This document shows, piece by piece, positions 45,412 to 54,688 of a stretch of DNA of 64,000 nucleotides. Made by a program: the position numbers and the translations under genes. The notes beneath the pieces were generated by a model. It was given only the letters and a program-made list of their open reading frames with translations, did no database searches and was not told where the DNA came from. The stretch's first letter is position 1, and every line of letters starts with the position of its first letter. Origin of the DNA: Desulfoluna butyratoxydans (lineage in GTDB: Bacteria; Desulfobacterota; Desulfobacteria; Desulfobacterales; Desulfolunaceae); assembly GCF_900699765.1 (NCBI RefSeq), contig NZ_CAADHO010000006.1, forward strand, positions 289,770 through 353,769, written 5' to 3'.

Positions 45412-46584
45412 TTATCGTTTGTCCATGGGGACAAGGGTGCAGCCTTCGGGGCCGCAGTAGGTGCCGATGTATTCGGATTCCGGGCGGTAGAGAACGGGCT
45501 TGTGGGCCTCGTCGGCGAACTGCTCTTCGATGATGTGAGCGCCCCATCCGGCCACGCGGCTCATGGCGAACACAGGAGTGAAGAGATCGTGGGGCAGACC
45601 CATGGTGTGGTAGAGGGAGGCACTGTAGAAGTCCACGTTGGGGAAGATCTCCATGCCTTTCTTCTCTTTGAACAGGGCCTTGCCCACCCGCTCCAGCTCT
45701 TCGGTCATTTCATACCAGTGGGTGTCCCCGACCCGCTCGCCCACCTCTTTGCTCATGGGGCGCAGGATATCCACCCGGGGGTCTCCGTTTTTGTAGACGG
45801 CGTGGCCCAGGCCCATGACAAGTTCGCCTTTTTCCAGTTTTTCCTCCACAAAGGGCCGGATGTTTTCCTTGCTGCCAATGGCTTTAAGCATCTCCATCAC
45901 CCGTGTGTTGGCTCCGCCGTGGAGCTCTCCGGAGAGGGAGCCGATGGCCGCGGACACCGCGGCGTACATATGGGCCCGGGTGGAGGCCACCTCGCGGGCG
46001 GCGAAGGTGGAGGCGTTGAAGGCGTGTTCTGCGTGCAGGATAAGGGCCCGGTCAAAGAGTTCGGCCACGCGGCGGTCCGGCCGCTTGCCCGTGATCATGT
46101 AAAAGAAGTTTTCGGCCATGGAGAGGCCCGGCACCGGATCGATGGGCGCCAGCCTCTGGCGGATGCGGGTCCAGGCCGCCACCACCGTGGGGAGCTTGGC
46201 GATGAGGCTCATGGCCCGGTTGCGGGCCAGGGGGAGGCTGTTTTCGGGGAGGGTGTCGTCGTGGTGTGCCAGGAGGGCGACGCAGGCCTGGAGGATGTCC
46301 ATGGGGGGGGTGGTCACCGGCCGTGTCTGCATGGCGCAGATGAGGTTGGGGGGCAGGGTCCGGTTCCTCTCCAGCTGGTTGGAGAAGTTTACCAGCTCAT
46401 GGATGTCGGGCATCTTGTCATACAGGAGCATATGAGCCACTTCGGCGAAGGTGGCCTCCATGGCCAGGTCCTGGATGAGGAAGCCGCGGTAGACGAGACG
46501 GCTGTTGGCGCCGTCCACGTCGCAGATTTTGGTGCTGGCAATAACCACACCGCGAAGGCCGATGTTCTTGATGCTGCTGTCCAT
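45412..46584 (-). CDS. gltA: Citrate synthase (possibly 2-methylcitrate synthase-like)
   Basis: 390 residues from ATG 46584 (AAGGAGGA five bases upstream). Conserved motifs: GELHGGANTRVMEML, GLGHAVYKNGDPR (catalytic His) and NVDFYSASLYHTMGLPHDLFTPVFAMSRVAGWGAHIIEE (catalytic Asp and Arg). The length is that of the short bacterial type II-like/2-methylcitrate synthase subgroup. Neighbouring aconitase and 2-oxoacid:ferredoxin oxidoreductase point to a TCA role. In some anaerobes such an enzyme can run in the cleavage direction. Confidence 0.93.
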   Translation of the reverse strand: MDSSIKNIGLRGVVIASTKICDVDGANSRLVYRGFLIQDLAMEATFAEVAHMLLYDKMPDIHELVNFSNQLERNRTLPPNLICAMQTRPVTTPPMDILQACVALLAHHDDTLPENSLPLARNRAMSLIAKLPTVVAAWTRIRQRLAPIDPVPGLSMAENFFYMITGKRPDRRVAELFDRALILHAEHAFNASTFAAREVASTRAHMYAAVSAAIGSLSGELHGGANTRVMEMLKAIGSKENIRPFVEEKLEKGELVMGLGHAVYKNGDPRVDILRPMSKEVGERVGDTHWYEMTEELERVGKALFKEKKGMEIFPNVDFYSASLYHTMGLPHDLFTPVFAMSRVAGWGAHIIEEQFADEAHKPVLYRPESEYIGTYCGPEGCTLVPMDKR

Positions 46585-47176
46585 GGGGTCCTCCTTGTTA
46601 GGCGTCGGGTCGTGTTGACATGGGGTCGGGATCGGGGCCGGGTGCGGCCATATCCGCCCGGGCAAAAACGTCACGGAGTGCCGCGGGAGGCACAGGGGGG
46701 AACGGATTGAACAAAACACTCCGGAGGCGCCACCGTGCAACAAAAAAGGGCCCGGGTTCGGGCGATGCGAGCAAGCAGGCAGAAACGCAGGAGAGATGGG
46801 TGGAAGCTCCGCAAGAAGTTGATATGAAAGGTGTTTTTATGACGGTTGTGCGGCGGCTTGGAATACTTAATTAAACATGAAATTCCTGATAACCACAAGG
46901 TTAAAAAAACGTAACCGCCTTGCGTGGCTGTCAAAAAGAGAGTATATTTAGCGGTAACAATTCCATGTCACGGGCCTGGTGCGGGGATCCACCTCTGCAG
47001 GGGCCCTCTTCCCTTGCGGGGCGGCCTTTTCCCCTGGTCCGGTTTCCATCTTCTTGCCTTGCGTCTCGACCCCGGCCCTTCCCGCTTCCTTGAAATCAAG
47101 ACCGTAACCGTCTCACCACGATTTGTGTCACGAATCGTCAATCAGCCTTACAGAAAAGACCCCACGGGAAAAGCCG
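46585..47176. other. Divergent promoter region between TCA and KOR operons
   Basis: 592 bases between the divergent citrate synthase and flavoprotein genes. No gene is supported. No sigma-54 type element was found, and no riboswitch was recognised. Confidence 0.45.
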
Positions 47177-48967
47177 ATGAAACGAGAGATCTACAGCAGC
47201 CAGCGCGGGAACGACGGGACCAGCGGCATGCTCCGCATTATCAAGGAGATCGCCTTTTCAGACGACCCGAGGGATTTCGGGTACATGGCCGATAACGTTC
47301 CCTGCCAGCATGCCTGCCCCGCCGCCACCAACGTGCCCGGGTATATCCGGTGCATCACCGAGAACCGCTACGGACGATCCTATGAATTGAACCGGGTCTA
47401 CAACATCCTGCCAGCCACCCTGGGCAGGATCTGTTCCCGGCCCTGCGAGGCGGCCTGCCGCCACGGGGAAGACGACCTGGGGGATCCGGTGAATATCTGC
47501 CACCTGAAGCGGTCGGCAGCCGATTTGAAACCGGCCATGCACCGCATCAAAGAGGACCTGTACGCCCCGTCCGGCAAGAGCGTGGCCGTCATCGGATCCG
47601 GCCCTGCGGGCATCGGCGCGGCCCACGATCTGGCTGTCTACGGGCACAACGTGACCCTTTATGAGAGCATGCCCGAAGCAGGCGGGATGCTGCGCTACGG
47701 GATTCCGGCGTTTCGGCTTCCCCGGGATATCCTGGACCTGGAGATCGAAAACGTCCTGAGACTGGGTGTGGCGCTCCAGACCCGGGTGCTGGTGGGCCAC
47801 GACATTGTCCTGAAAGACCTCCTTAAAAAGCACGACGCCGTGATCACCACCGTGGGTTGCATGGAACCCAATCGCCTTGGGGTGGAAGGAGAGGAGATGG
47901 AGGGGGTGATCTCCGGCCTGGATTACATGGTGCGCACCAACCTCGGTCAGGACGTGGAGACGGGCAAGCGGGTCATTGTTGTGGGGGACGGCTTCACGGC
48001 CATGGACTGTGCCCGCACCTCCCTTCGCATGGGGGCGGAAAGCGTGCGCATCAATATCCTGGCCACCGAAGAGCACATGCCCGTGGACGACCATGAGATC
48101 CGCGAGGTCAAGGTAGAGGGTGGGCGCATCTACAGCCTGGTGAGCACCCACCGAATCCTGGGCACTGGGGGCCGGGTGGAGGGCATTGAGTTCCTGCGAA
48201 CCCGCCTGGAAGACACGCCGGACGGCAAGGGCCGCATCGCCGTGCCCATCGAGAACTCCGAGTTTGTCATGGAAGCGGACACCATCATCAGCGCCATCGG
48301 CCAGCACCCCCGGGTGGACCTGGGCCAGCCCCTTGAAATGGACGGGCAGCGCATCGGAGTCAAGGCAGGCCGCTTTCTCACCTCCGTGGACCGACTCTAC
48401 GCAGCCGGGGATTGCGTCACCGGTGCCTCCAACGTTATTTCCGCCCTGGCCGCCGGGCGCCATGCCGCCCATGAGGTGGACGAGCTCTTTGCCGGGCGTA
48501 GGAGAAAGGCCCTTCTGGTGCGGTTTGAACCGGCGGAACAGACCGACCGGGAGCGGGAGTACGATTTTATCAAGCCGGTGCCCATGCCCACCCTGCCCGT
48601 TGAGGAACGTTTTGAGGAGGCGGACAACGAGGTGGAGAAGGGCTACGGCGAGGCCGAGGCCGTCAAGGAGTCGTTGCGCTGCTACCTCTGCAGCCTGAAG
48701 TACGAGATCGATGTCTCCCGGTGTATCTACTGCTCCATGTGCATCGACGTGGCCCCCAGGGACTGCATCAAGATGATCACAAGCGTTGCCGAGAACCCGG
48801 ACGGAAGTTACGGGGAGTACAACGAAACCGGCAACTGGAACGATGTGGTGGCCATCGCCATCGACAACAAGCGGTGTATCCGGTGCGGGAAGTGCTACGA
48901 GGTCTGTCCCATGGACTGCATAACCATAACCAAAACCGAGCTGGTGGAAGTGGACAGGGAGGAGTGA
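47177..48967 (+). CDS. GltD-like FAD/NAD(P) oxidoreductase with C-terminal two-cluster ferredoxin domain
   Basis: 596 residues from ATG 47177. An N-terminal Fer4_20-like cysteine region (CQHACPAATNVPGYI; GRICSRPCEAAC) is followed by a pyridine nucleotide-disulfide core with FAD site AVIGSGPAGIGAAHDLA, second nucleotide site VIVVGDGFTAMDCARTS and C-terminal AAGDCVTGAS, as in GltD/NfnB. The last 80 residues hold two [4Fe-4S] motifs (CIYCSMCIDVAP-RDC and CIRCGKCYEVCPMDC). This layout suits electron transfer between NAD(P)H and ferredoxin, probably for the KorAB enzyme encoded downstream. Its stop overlaps the next start (TGATG). Confidence 0.88.
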   Translation: MKREIYSSQRGNDGTSGMLRIIKEIAFSDDPRDFGYMADNVPCQHACPAATNVPGYIRCITENRYGRSYELNRVYNILPATLGRICSRPCEAACRHGEDDLGDPVNICHLKRSAADLKPAMHRIKEDLYAPSGKSVAVIGSGPAGIGAAHDLAVYGHNVTLYESMPEAGGMLRYGIPAFRLPRDILDLEIENVLRLGVALQTRVLVGHDIVLKDLLKKHDAVITTVGCMEPNRLGVEGEEMEGVISGLDYMVRTNLGQDVETGKRVIVVGDGFTAMDCARTSLRMGAESVRINILATEEHMPVDDHEIREVKVEGGRIYSLVSTHRILGTGGRVEGIEFLRTRLEDTPDGKGRIAVPIENSEFVMEADTIISAIGQHPRVDLGQPLEMDGQRIGVKAGRFLTSVDRLYAAGDCVTGASNVISALAAGRHAAHEVDELFAGRRRKALLVRFEPAEQTDREREYDFIKPVPMPTLPVEERFEEADNEVEKGYGEAEAVKESLRCYLCSLKYEIDVSRCIYCSMCIDVAPRDCIKMITSVAENPDGSYGEYNETGNWNDVVAIAIDNKRCIRCGKCYEVCPMDCITITKTELVEVDREE

Positions 48968-49992
48968 TGCCCAAGGACGACCATTACGTCATCATAGGAA
49001 ACGGCCCGGCGGGTAACAGCGCGGCCGATACCCTGCGCCGGGAAGACCCCGAGGCCAGGATCACCATCATCTCCGATGAGAAGCCCCTGTACTATTACAA
49101 GCACCGGGTGCCCCTCTACACCGTGGGAGGCTGCGAGGCCGAGGACCTCGTGATTCGTCCCTACCGCGGCTATCAGGAGAAGCATATCCGCCTGCGCCTG
49201 GGCCAGCGCGTGGAGAAGGTGGATCCGGCCGAAAAGGTTGTCTACCTCCGGCACATGGAAAAGGTGCATTTTACCAAGCTCATCCTGGCCGTGGGGGCCT
49301 CGGCCCGAAGGCTCCCCACACACGCCGGGTTTGCCGACCACCTTCACTGCCTGGCCGGTTTCGATGACGCCCGGAGCGTCCGAGACGCCATGGAAAAGGC
49401 CTCCAGCCTTGCTGTTCTGGGCGGGGACCTTACCAGCATGGGCTTTGCCCGGGAGGCGCGAAAAGCCGGCAAAGAGGTGGTGTTTGTCCTCTACAGCAGC
49501 CTCTTCTGGCCCGTGAGCCTCAAGGACGAGATTCAGAAAAGCGTGACCAAGCGCCTTACCTCCCTTGGGGTGACGGTCATCACCGATGCCGAGCCCGTCA
49601 CAGACGTGCGGCCCGAAGGGGAGGGGTTTACCCTTACCCTGCCCGACGGTGCTGAGCTCTCGGCGGACCTGGTCTTCTCCTTCTTCGGCTCCGTACCCAA
49701 CATCCGGTTTCTCGTGGGCAGCGGCATCAACACGGAAAAAGGGGTGCTGGTGGATCACCTCATGCGCACCAACCACGAAGACGTCTATGCCTGCGGGGAC
49801 TGCGCCCAGATCTACAACCCGGATCTCAAGGATTACTGGGTTTCCGTGGGCTGGGGCAATGCCGAGGCACAAGGGGAGATCACCGCCATGAACCTTCTGG
49901 GCCGGGAAAAGATCATCGACTATCAGCCCAAGGAGATCTTTGAGATGGACGGGGTTACCATCCGCACCTCCTGGTGGAAATCCTTCGCATAA
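48967..49992 (+). CDS. NAD(P)/FAD-dependent oxidoreductase
   Basis: 341 residues from ATG 48967, overlapping the upstream stop by one base. FAD site YVIIGNGPAGNSAADTL, a second Rossmann segment without a complete GxGxxG (LAVLGGDLTSMGFA) and a terminal flavin-binding stretch VYACGDCAQIYN. It resembles rubredoxin/nitrite-reductase-type reductases. Translational coupling to the GltD-like protein implies that both act in one electron-transfer complex. The electron acceptor is not evident. Confidence 0.85.
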   Translation: MPKDDHYVIIGNGPAGNSAADTLRREDPEARITIISDEKPLYYYKHRVPLYTVGGCEAEDLVIRPYRGYQEKHIRLRLGQRVEKVDPAEKVVYLRHMEKVHFTKLILAVGASARRLPTHAGFADHLHCLAGFDDARSVRDAMEKASSLAVLGGDLTSMGFAREARKAGKEVVFVLYSSLFWPVSLKDEIQKSVTKRLTSLGVTVITDAEPVTDVRPEGEGFTLTLPDGAELSADLVFSFFGSVPNIRFLVGSGINTEKGVLVDHLMRTNHEDVYACGDCAQIYNPDLKDYWVSVGWGNAEAQGEITAMNLLGREKIIDYQPKEIFEMDGVTIRTSWWKSFA

Positions 49993-50136
49993 CCGGGTTC
50001 GCAAATGCTTCCGGCCTTCGTTCCTCAGGCCGATCACATTCGCTGACGGGCTACGCCCGTGATGGGCGGTGTGGGGTATTCCCCCCCCATGTGTCGAAGG
50101 GAGCTTTATGGTTAAAAACCAATCATGAAAAACAAA

Positions 50137-50221
50137 GGCGAATGTGATTTTCCCCGAGGGACGAGGGGGAAAGCGCATTCGTAACTTGCTTTCAAGGTGG
50201 CACACCTTGCCGCCGAAGGCA
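50137..50221 (+). repeat. Dispersed repeat family B, copy before korA
   Basis: GGCGAATGTGATTTTCCCCG, GGACGAGGGGGAAAGCGCAT, TAACTTGCTTTCAAGGTGGC and ACACCTTGCCGCCGAAGGCA. Nearly full-length match to 31935-32019. It ends about 45 bases before the korA start. Confidence 0.75.
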
Positions 50222-50265
50222 GATAATTTTTTGTGCTGCATGTTCAATACAGGAGAGCGAACACG

Positions 50266-52035
50266 ATGACGACCAGCGTTGATATTGTGATTGAGATCTG
50301 TGGCAGCGCAGGGGAGGGGACCATCTCCGCAGGCGAGGTGATGACCCGCTTCATGAGCAGCGAGGGCTACGACATTGTCTCCTTTGATTCGTTTCCTTCG
50401 GAGATCAGGGGGTTCGGTAAGTGCGTGGCCCACTTTCGCGTCAGCACGGACAAGGTGCTTTCGCCGGGGAAATACACGGACGTGCTTGTGGCCCTGAACG
50501 ACGCCCACGCCATCACCCAGCTGGGCGGGCTTCGGAAAAACGGGGTGCTGATCTACGACAGCAAGCCCCCGGTCTGCCACGAAGAGGACAAGAGCATCGC
50601 CGGGTGGGCCGAGCCGGGCATGACCGCCTACGGCATCCCCATGCTGGAGCTTGCCAACAAGGCAGCAGGCAACGCCAAGGGGCGGAACATGGTGGCCATC
50701 GGCGCGGTGGCCGCCCTTTTCGGCATCGACGCCGAGGCCATGAAGGCCTTTATCGAGGCTCGTTACAAGGGCAAGAAGCAGGTGATCATCGACAGCAACC
50801 TCGCCTCCTTTTCCCTGGGCTATGAGTGGACGGCAAGCCATGTGGCCAAAGAAGATCCCTACACCTTCAAAGGCGCGGCCACGGTTCCCCCGGAGGGTGA
50901 GCAGGTGATCATGAACGGCAACGAGGCCGTGGCCATGGCCGCCATGGACAGCGGGCTCCGTCTCTATGCCGGGTATCCCATTACCCCGGCCACCAAGATC
51001 ATGGAGATCCTGAGCAAGCGCCTGGGGGAATCCGGTGGGGTGATGCTCCAGACCGAGGATGAGATCTCGGCCGCGGGCAACGTGGTGGGGGCAGGTTTTT
51101 CCGGGAAGCGGGCCATGACGGCCACCTCCGGCCCGGGGTTTGCCCTCATGGGGGAGATGATCAACCTGGCGGTGATGGCCGAGGTGCCCGCCGTTATCGT
51201 CAACTCCCAGCGGGGCGGGCCCAGCACCGGGCTTCCCACCAAGATGGAGCAGAGCGATCTGTCCGCTGCGGTGTGGGGCGGCACCGGGGACTCGCCCCGG
51301 GTGGTCTTTGCCCCCCGGGACGTCATGGACTGTTACGCCATGACCTGCCTGGCGTTTTATGCTGCCGAGAAGTACCAGACCCCGGTGGTGATTCTCCTTG
51401 ATTTTTATCTTTCCAACAGCATCCGCAACATTCCCAAGCCCGATCCCCCCGGGGAGGCCATGCTGTCCGCCAACGTGTTTCCGCCGGACGAGGCCCTGGA
51501 CGATTACGAGCGCTTCAAGGTGACCGACAGCGGCATCTCTCCCAGGACCCTGCCGGGCATGCCCTACGGGATGTTCGTGGCCACCGGCCTGGAGCACAAC
51601 ACCCACGGCAAGCCTGTCTACGACGGGGAGAACCACCTGACCATGACCGAGAAGCGGTTCAGGAAGCTCAAGACCCTTCAGGACGAGCTGCCTGCCGTGA
51701 TGGAGTCCGGCACCGAAGGGGAGGTGGACATCGGCATCCTTTCCTGGGGATCTTCCTCCGGGGCCGCGGAAGAGGCCGTGAGAAGGGCCGGGAAAAAGGG
51801 GCACCGCATCGCTTCCTTCCACTCTTCGGTTATCTATCCCCTGCCTGAAGAGGCCTTGAAAGCCTTCAGCAACCGCTGCAAAACCCTGGTGGTGGCAGAA
51901 CTCAACCACACCGGTCAGTACGCCAACCTCGTGGCACCTGTCATCAACCGGCAGGTGCACCGTTTAAACCTCATCTCCGGCCTTCCCATGGCGTCCGAGG
52001 ATATTCTGGAGTTTATCGGGAAATTTAAGTTCTAA
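50266..52035 (+). CDS. korA: 2-oxoacid:ferredoxin oxidoreductase, fused gamma-alpha subunit (KorA type)
   Basis: 589 residues from ATG 50266 (AGGAGAG eight bases upstream). Residues 1-190 are the gamma domain (EICGSAGEGTISAGEVMTRF), joined to the alpha domain (GNEAVAMAAMDSGLRLYAGYPITPATKIMEI; SGPGFALMGEMINLAVMAEVP). This fused arrangement is typical of 2-oxoglutarate-specific enzymes, which convert 2-oxoglutarate to succinyl-CoA and reduced ferredoxin, or the reverse. The beta subunit follows after 173 bases. Substrate choice is inferred from the TCA neighbourhood. Confidence 0.9.
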   Translation: MTTSVDIVIEICGSAGEGTISAGEVMTRFMSSEGYDIVSFDSFPSEIRGFGKCVAHFRVSTDKVLSPGKYTDVLVALNDAHAITQLGGLRKNGVLIYDSKPPVCHEEDKSIAGWAEPGMTAYGIPMLELANKAAGNAKGRNMVAIGAVAALFGIDAEAMKAFIEARYKGKKQVIIDSNLASFSLGYEWTASHVAKEDPYTFKGAATVPPEGEQVIMNGNEAVAMAAMDSGLRLYAGYPITPATKIMEILSKRLGESGGVMLQTEDEISAAGNVVGAGFSGKRAMTATSGPGFALMGEMINLAVMAEVPAVIVNSQRGGPSTGLPTKMEQSDLSAAVWGGTGDSPRVVFAPRDVMDCYAMTCLAFYAAEKYQTPVVILLDFYLSNSIRNIPKPDPPGEAMLSANVFPPDEALDDYERFKVTDSGISPRTLPGMPYGMFVATGLEHNTHGKPVYDGENHLTMTEKRFRKLKTLQDELPAVMESGTEGEVDIGILSWGSSSGAAEEAVRRAGKKGHRIASFHSSVIYPLPEEALKAFSNRCKTLVVAELNHTGQYANLVAPVINRQVHRLNLISGLPMASEDILEFIGKFKF

Positions 52036-52130
52036 CCCGGATAGTTTATGAGAATACGGTTTGATTAATTCAATAGCCTGTTATTAAAAGTGGTTACTGA
52101 GCTGGGCGTTCGAATACTGCTCACCAAAGA

Positions 52131-52182
52131 CCTGTTTGTCAAACTTTTCAAAAGTTTGGCCCCCGGCAGGGCCGCCGGAGGC
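52131..52182 (+). repeat. Dispersed repeat family A, best copy
   Basis: CCTGTTTGT, then the perfect palindrome CAAACTTTTCAAAAGTTTG, then CCCCCGGCAGGGCCGCCGGAGG. It lies between korA and korB and so would be transcribed within the operon. Confidence 0.8.
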
Positions 52183-52208
52183 GCTTTTGGACCAAAGACG
52201 GAGTTGCC

Positions 52209-53042
52209 ATGACCTACATCAGCGACGCCCTGGTAAAAGTCCGGGGAGAGGGGTTTCTTGACTATCGTACCCGTGAGCTGCCCACCTGGTGTCCGGGGTG
52301 CGGATATTTCGGCATTGCCCATGCTCTCTTGCAGGTGGTGGGGGAGCTGGGCCTTCGCAATGAAGAGATGTGCGTGGTCAGCGGCATCGGCTGCGCCGGG
52401 CGGTTTCCCATTTTCATGAAGGTGTACGGTTTCCACACCCTCCACGGGCGGGCTGTTCCCATCGCCAGCGGCGTAAAGCTGGCCTCCCCGGATCTCACGG
52501 TCTTTACCGTGGGCGGGGACGGGGATATCCTGGGCATCGGGGGCGGCCATCTGCCCCACATCGCCCGGAAGAACATCGATGTCACCCTGTTTCTCTTCGA
52601 CAACTCCATCTACGGCCTCACCAAGGGGCAGTCGTCTCCCACCACCCCCATGGGAAACGTCACCGGCTCCCATCCCCGGGGCAACCCGGACACCCCCTTA
52701 AACCCCGTGGCCCTGGCCCTTTCCTACGGCGCCTCCTTTGTGGCCCGGGGCTTTGCCGGGGATGTGGAGGGCATGAAGCAGATCATGCACCAGGGGATCC
52801 GGCACAAGGGGTTCAGTTTTCTGCACCTTGTCTCTCCGTGCGTCACCTTTGACAAGGAGAACTACACCTGGAAGCGCCTCTCGAAGCTGGCCCTTCCCCT
52901 GCCCCACACCCACGACCCCGACGACCACGAAGCCGCCCTGCGCCTGGCCCGGGACGAGCGCCTCATGACCGGGATTTTTTATCAGGATGCCCTGCGGCCT
53001 TCCTACATCGACCACCTCGAAGCGCAACGCACGGGAAAGTAA
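52209..53042 (+). CDS. korB: 2-oxoacid:ferredoxin oxidoreductase, TPP-binding beta subunit (KorB type)
   Basis: 277 residues. The cluster/TPP-side motif WCPGCGYFGIAHAL and the TPP-Mg motif GDGDILGIGGGHL with NSIYGLTKGQSSPT are typical of KorB/PorB beta subunits. GIGCAGRFPIF matches the 2-oxoglutarate subgroup. It pairs with KorA upstream. No separate delta ferredoxin subunit is present, so the flavoprotein ferredoxin domain at 47177 may take that part. A strong terminator follows. Confidence 0.92.
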   Translation: MTYISDALVKVRGEGFLDYRTRELPTWCPGCGYFGIAHALLQVVGELGLRNEEMCVVSGIGCAGRFPIFMKVYGFHTLHGRAVPIASGVKLASPDLTVFTVGGDGDILGIGGGHLPHIARKNIDVTLFLFDNSIYGLTKGQSSPTTPMGNVTGSHPRGNPDTPLNPVALALSYGASFVARGFAGDVEGMKQIMHQGIRHKGFSFLHLVSPCVTFDKENYTWKRLSKLALPLPHTHDPDDHEAALRLARDERLMTGIFYQDALRPSYIDHLEAQRTGK

Positions 53043-53089
53043 GGGGCCGTAGCAAAAAGCTTCCGTAACAGCTTTCGGATACAACAAAT

Positions 53090-53126
53090 CAGCCCATGAT
53101 CCCGGTTCGGATCATGGGCTGTTTTT
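53090..53126. terminator. Strong bidirectional terminator
   Basis: AGCCCATGATCC-CGGTTC-GGATCATGGGCT forms a 12-base-pair stem, flanked by T-rich sequence on the right and AACAAAT on the left. It ends the korAB transcript and also serves the convergent GYD gene. Confidence 0.9.
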
Positions 53127-53154
53127 GTGTGTCGGGAATCAGGGGGGAAAGGGG

Positions 53155-53448
53155 TCACATGGAGGTGATGATGTCGTCGATGAACTCCTCGATGGGCATG
53201 GCCGGAAGGGTCATGGTTTTGACGGTGCCCAGGGCGTCAAGCTCCGTGGTGATGCGGAAGATGGATTTTTCGTCCTTGGCCTTGATGATGGTAAGAAAGT
53301 CCCAGGGCCCCAGCAGGGCAAACTGGTCCACGAGGATGCCGCCACGGTTTTCAATGGCCTGGGCCGAGAGCTTCATGCCGGCCGGGTCATTCTGGATGGC
53401 CTTTTTGCCCTCTTCGGTCAATTCCGTCAGGATGATAAAGGTTTTCAT
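53155..53448 (-). CDS. GYD-domain protein
   Basis: 97 residues matching the GYD family (TFIILTELTEEGKKAIQNDP; IENRGGILVDQFALLGPWDFLTIIKA; ELDALGTVKTMTLPAMPIEEF), a small dimeric ferredoxin-like fold of unknown role. Convergent with korB. Confidence 0.9.
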   Translation of the reverse strand: MKTFIILTELTEEGKKAIQNDPAGMKLSAQAIENRGGILVDQFALLGPWDFLTIIKAKDEKSIFRITTELDALGTVKTMTLPAMPIEEFIDDIITSM

Positions 53449-53743
53449 CGGCTCACCTCCGTTTCGACGTTGATGGTTGGGTTGTCCGACAGGCGGTGCG
53501 GGGGGACATGCCTGACGGGGGTGATGTGGTGCGGTTATGTCGTGTGGTGTGTGGTGGGTAGTCTGTGGTTAACTATACCTTTGAACAAGGATTTGTGTCA
53601 AACGCCGTGTTCCTGATTAACTGACGTTATGCGTCTTCTTTTCGGGCGGGTTTTTATTGTTAGGCCGCCAAACATATTGTGTGATACATGCGTATTCGGT
53701 ATGAAAATGGGATCACAACATTTTATCGACCCCGGAGGGTATC

Positions 53744-54592
53744 ATGGTTCTCGAGTTTGCGAAAATGGAAGGTATTGGAAACGACTTTGTCCTGCTGGAC
53801 GACATGGACGGGGCCCTGGGCGCCATGGGGTACCCTGAGCTTGCACGAAAGCTCTGCGACCGGCGGTTCGGCGTGGGGGCCGACGGCATTATTATGGCCC
53901 TTCCCTCGGAGACCTGCGACATCGGGTTTCGTATCTTCAACTCCGACGGGTCCGAGGCGGAGATGTGCGGCAACGGGATGCGCTGCTTTGCCGCCTTTGT
54001 CAACGACAGGGGGCTCCTTTCCGGGACCCGCTTCACCGTGGAGACCAAGGCCGGGACCATTGTCCCCGAGATCATCGAGGCAACGCAAAACGGCGTGACC
54101 CGGGTGTGCGTGGATATGGGCGAGCCCATTCTCTTCCCGCCAAAGATTCCCTTTGATGTGGACGGCGATCGGGCCGTGTCCGTTCCCGTCACCGCCGACG
54201 GCCGAGAGTACGCCGTGACAGCCGTCTCCATGGGCAATCCCCATGCCGTCATTGTGGTGGGCCGCCTCACCGGAGACGAACCCACAGAGTTCGGCCCTTC
54301 CCTTGAGGTCCACCCATTGTTCCCTGAAAAGACCAACGTGGAGTTCGTGGAGGTGGTGTCGCCTTCCGAGGTGAAGATGCGTGTCTGGGAGCGTGGGGCT
54401 GGAGAGACCCTGGCCTGCGGAACCGGCGCCTGTGCCACGGCCGTGGCAACCCACCTTCTGGGCCTGACGGGCCGCGAGGTGACCGTGGGGCTCAAGGGCG
54501 GCGATCTGGCCATTGCCTGGAACGAGGCCGACAACCATATTTTAAAGACCGGTCCGGCCAGGCTGGTGTATGAAGGGCGCGTTCGCCTGTGA
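53744..54592 (+). CDS. dapF: Diaminopimelate epimerase
   Basis: Converts LL- to meso-diaminopimelate for lysine and peptidoglycan. 282 residues with the two catalytic cysteines in EMCGNGMRCFA and LACGTGACA, and N-terminal KMEGIGNDFVLLD. Full length; the start has CGGAGG about seven bases upstream. A winged-helix gene follows after about 97 bases and may share the transcript. Confidence 0.96.
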   Translation: MVLEFAKMEGIGNDFVLLDDMDGALGAMGYPELARKLCDRRFGVGADGIIMALPSETCDIGFRIFNSDGSEAEMCGNGMRCFAAFVNDRGLLSGTRFTVETKAGTIVPEIIEATQNGVTRVCVDMGEPILFPPKIPFDVDGDRAVSVPVTADGREYAVTAVSMGNPHAVIVVGRLTGDEPTEFGPSLEVHPLFPEKTNVEFVEVVSPSEVKMRVWERGAGETLACGTGACATAVATHLLGLTGREVTVGLKGGDLAIAWNEADNHILKTGPARLVYEGRVRL

Positions 54593-54688
54593 TGTGGACA
54601 ATGGGCTTGGAAGGCCGGAATGGCGTGTGCCGAGCCCTTGATTGCCCCGGTGCTTCCAAGGAGGCGACCACCGGGTGGGAGGTGCGTG

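Noticed and set aside
48895-51960. Very long open frame (about 1021 codons) on the minus strand
   Set aside because: It is antisense to the NAD(P)/FAD oxidoreductase and korA genes, which have clear motifs. The frame is open only because of high GC, and its composition is Gly/His/Val-rich without any family motif.
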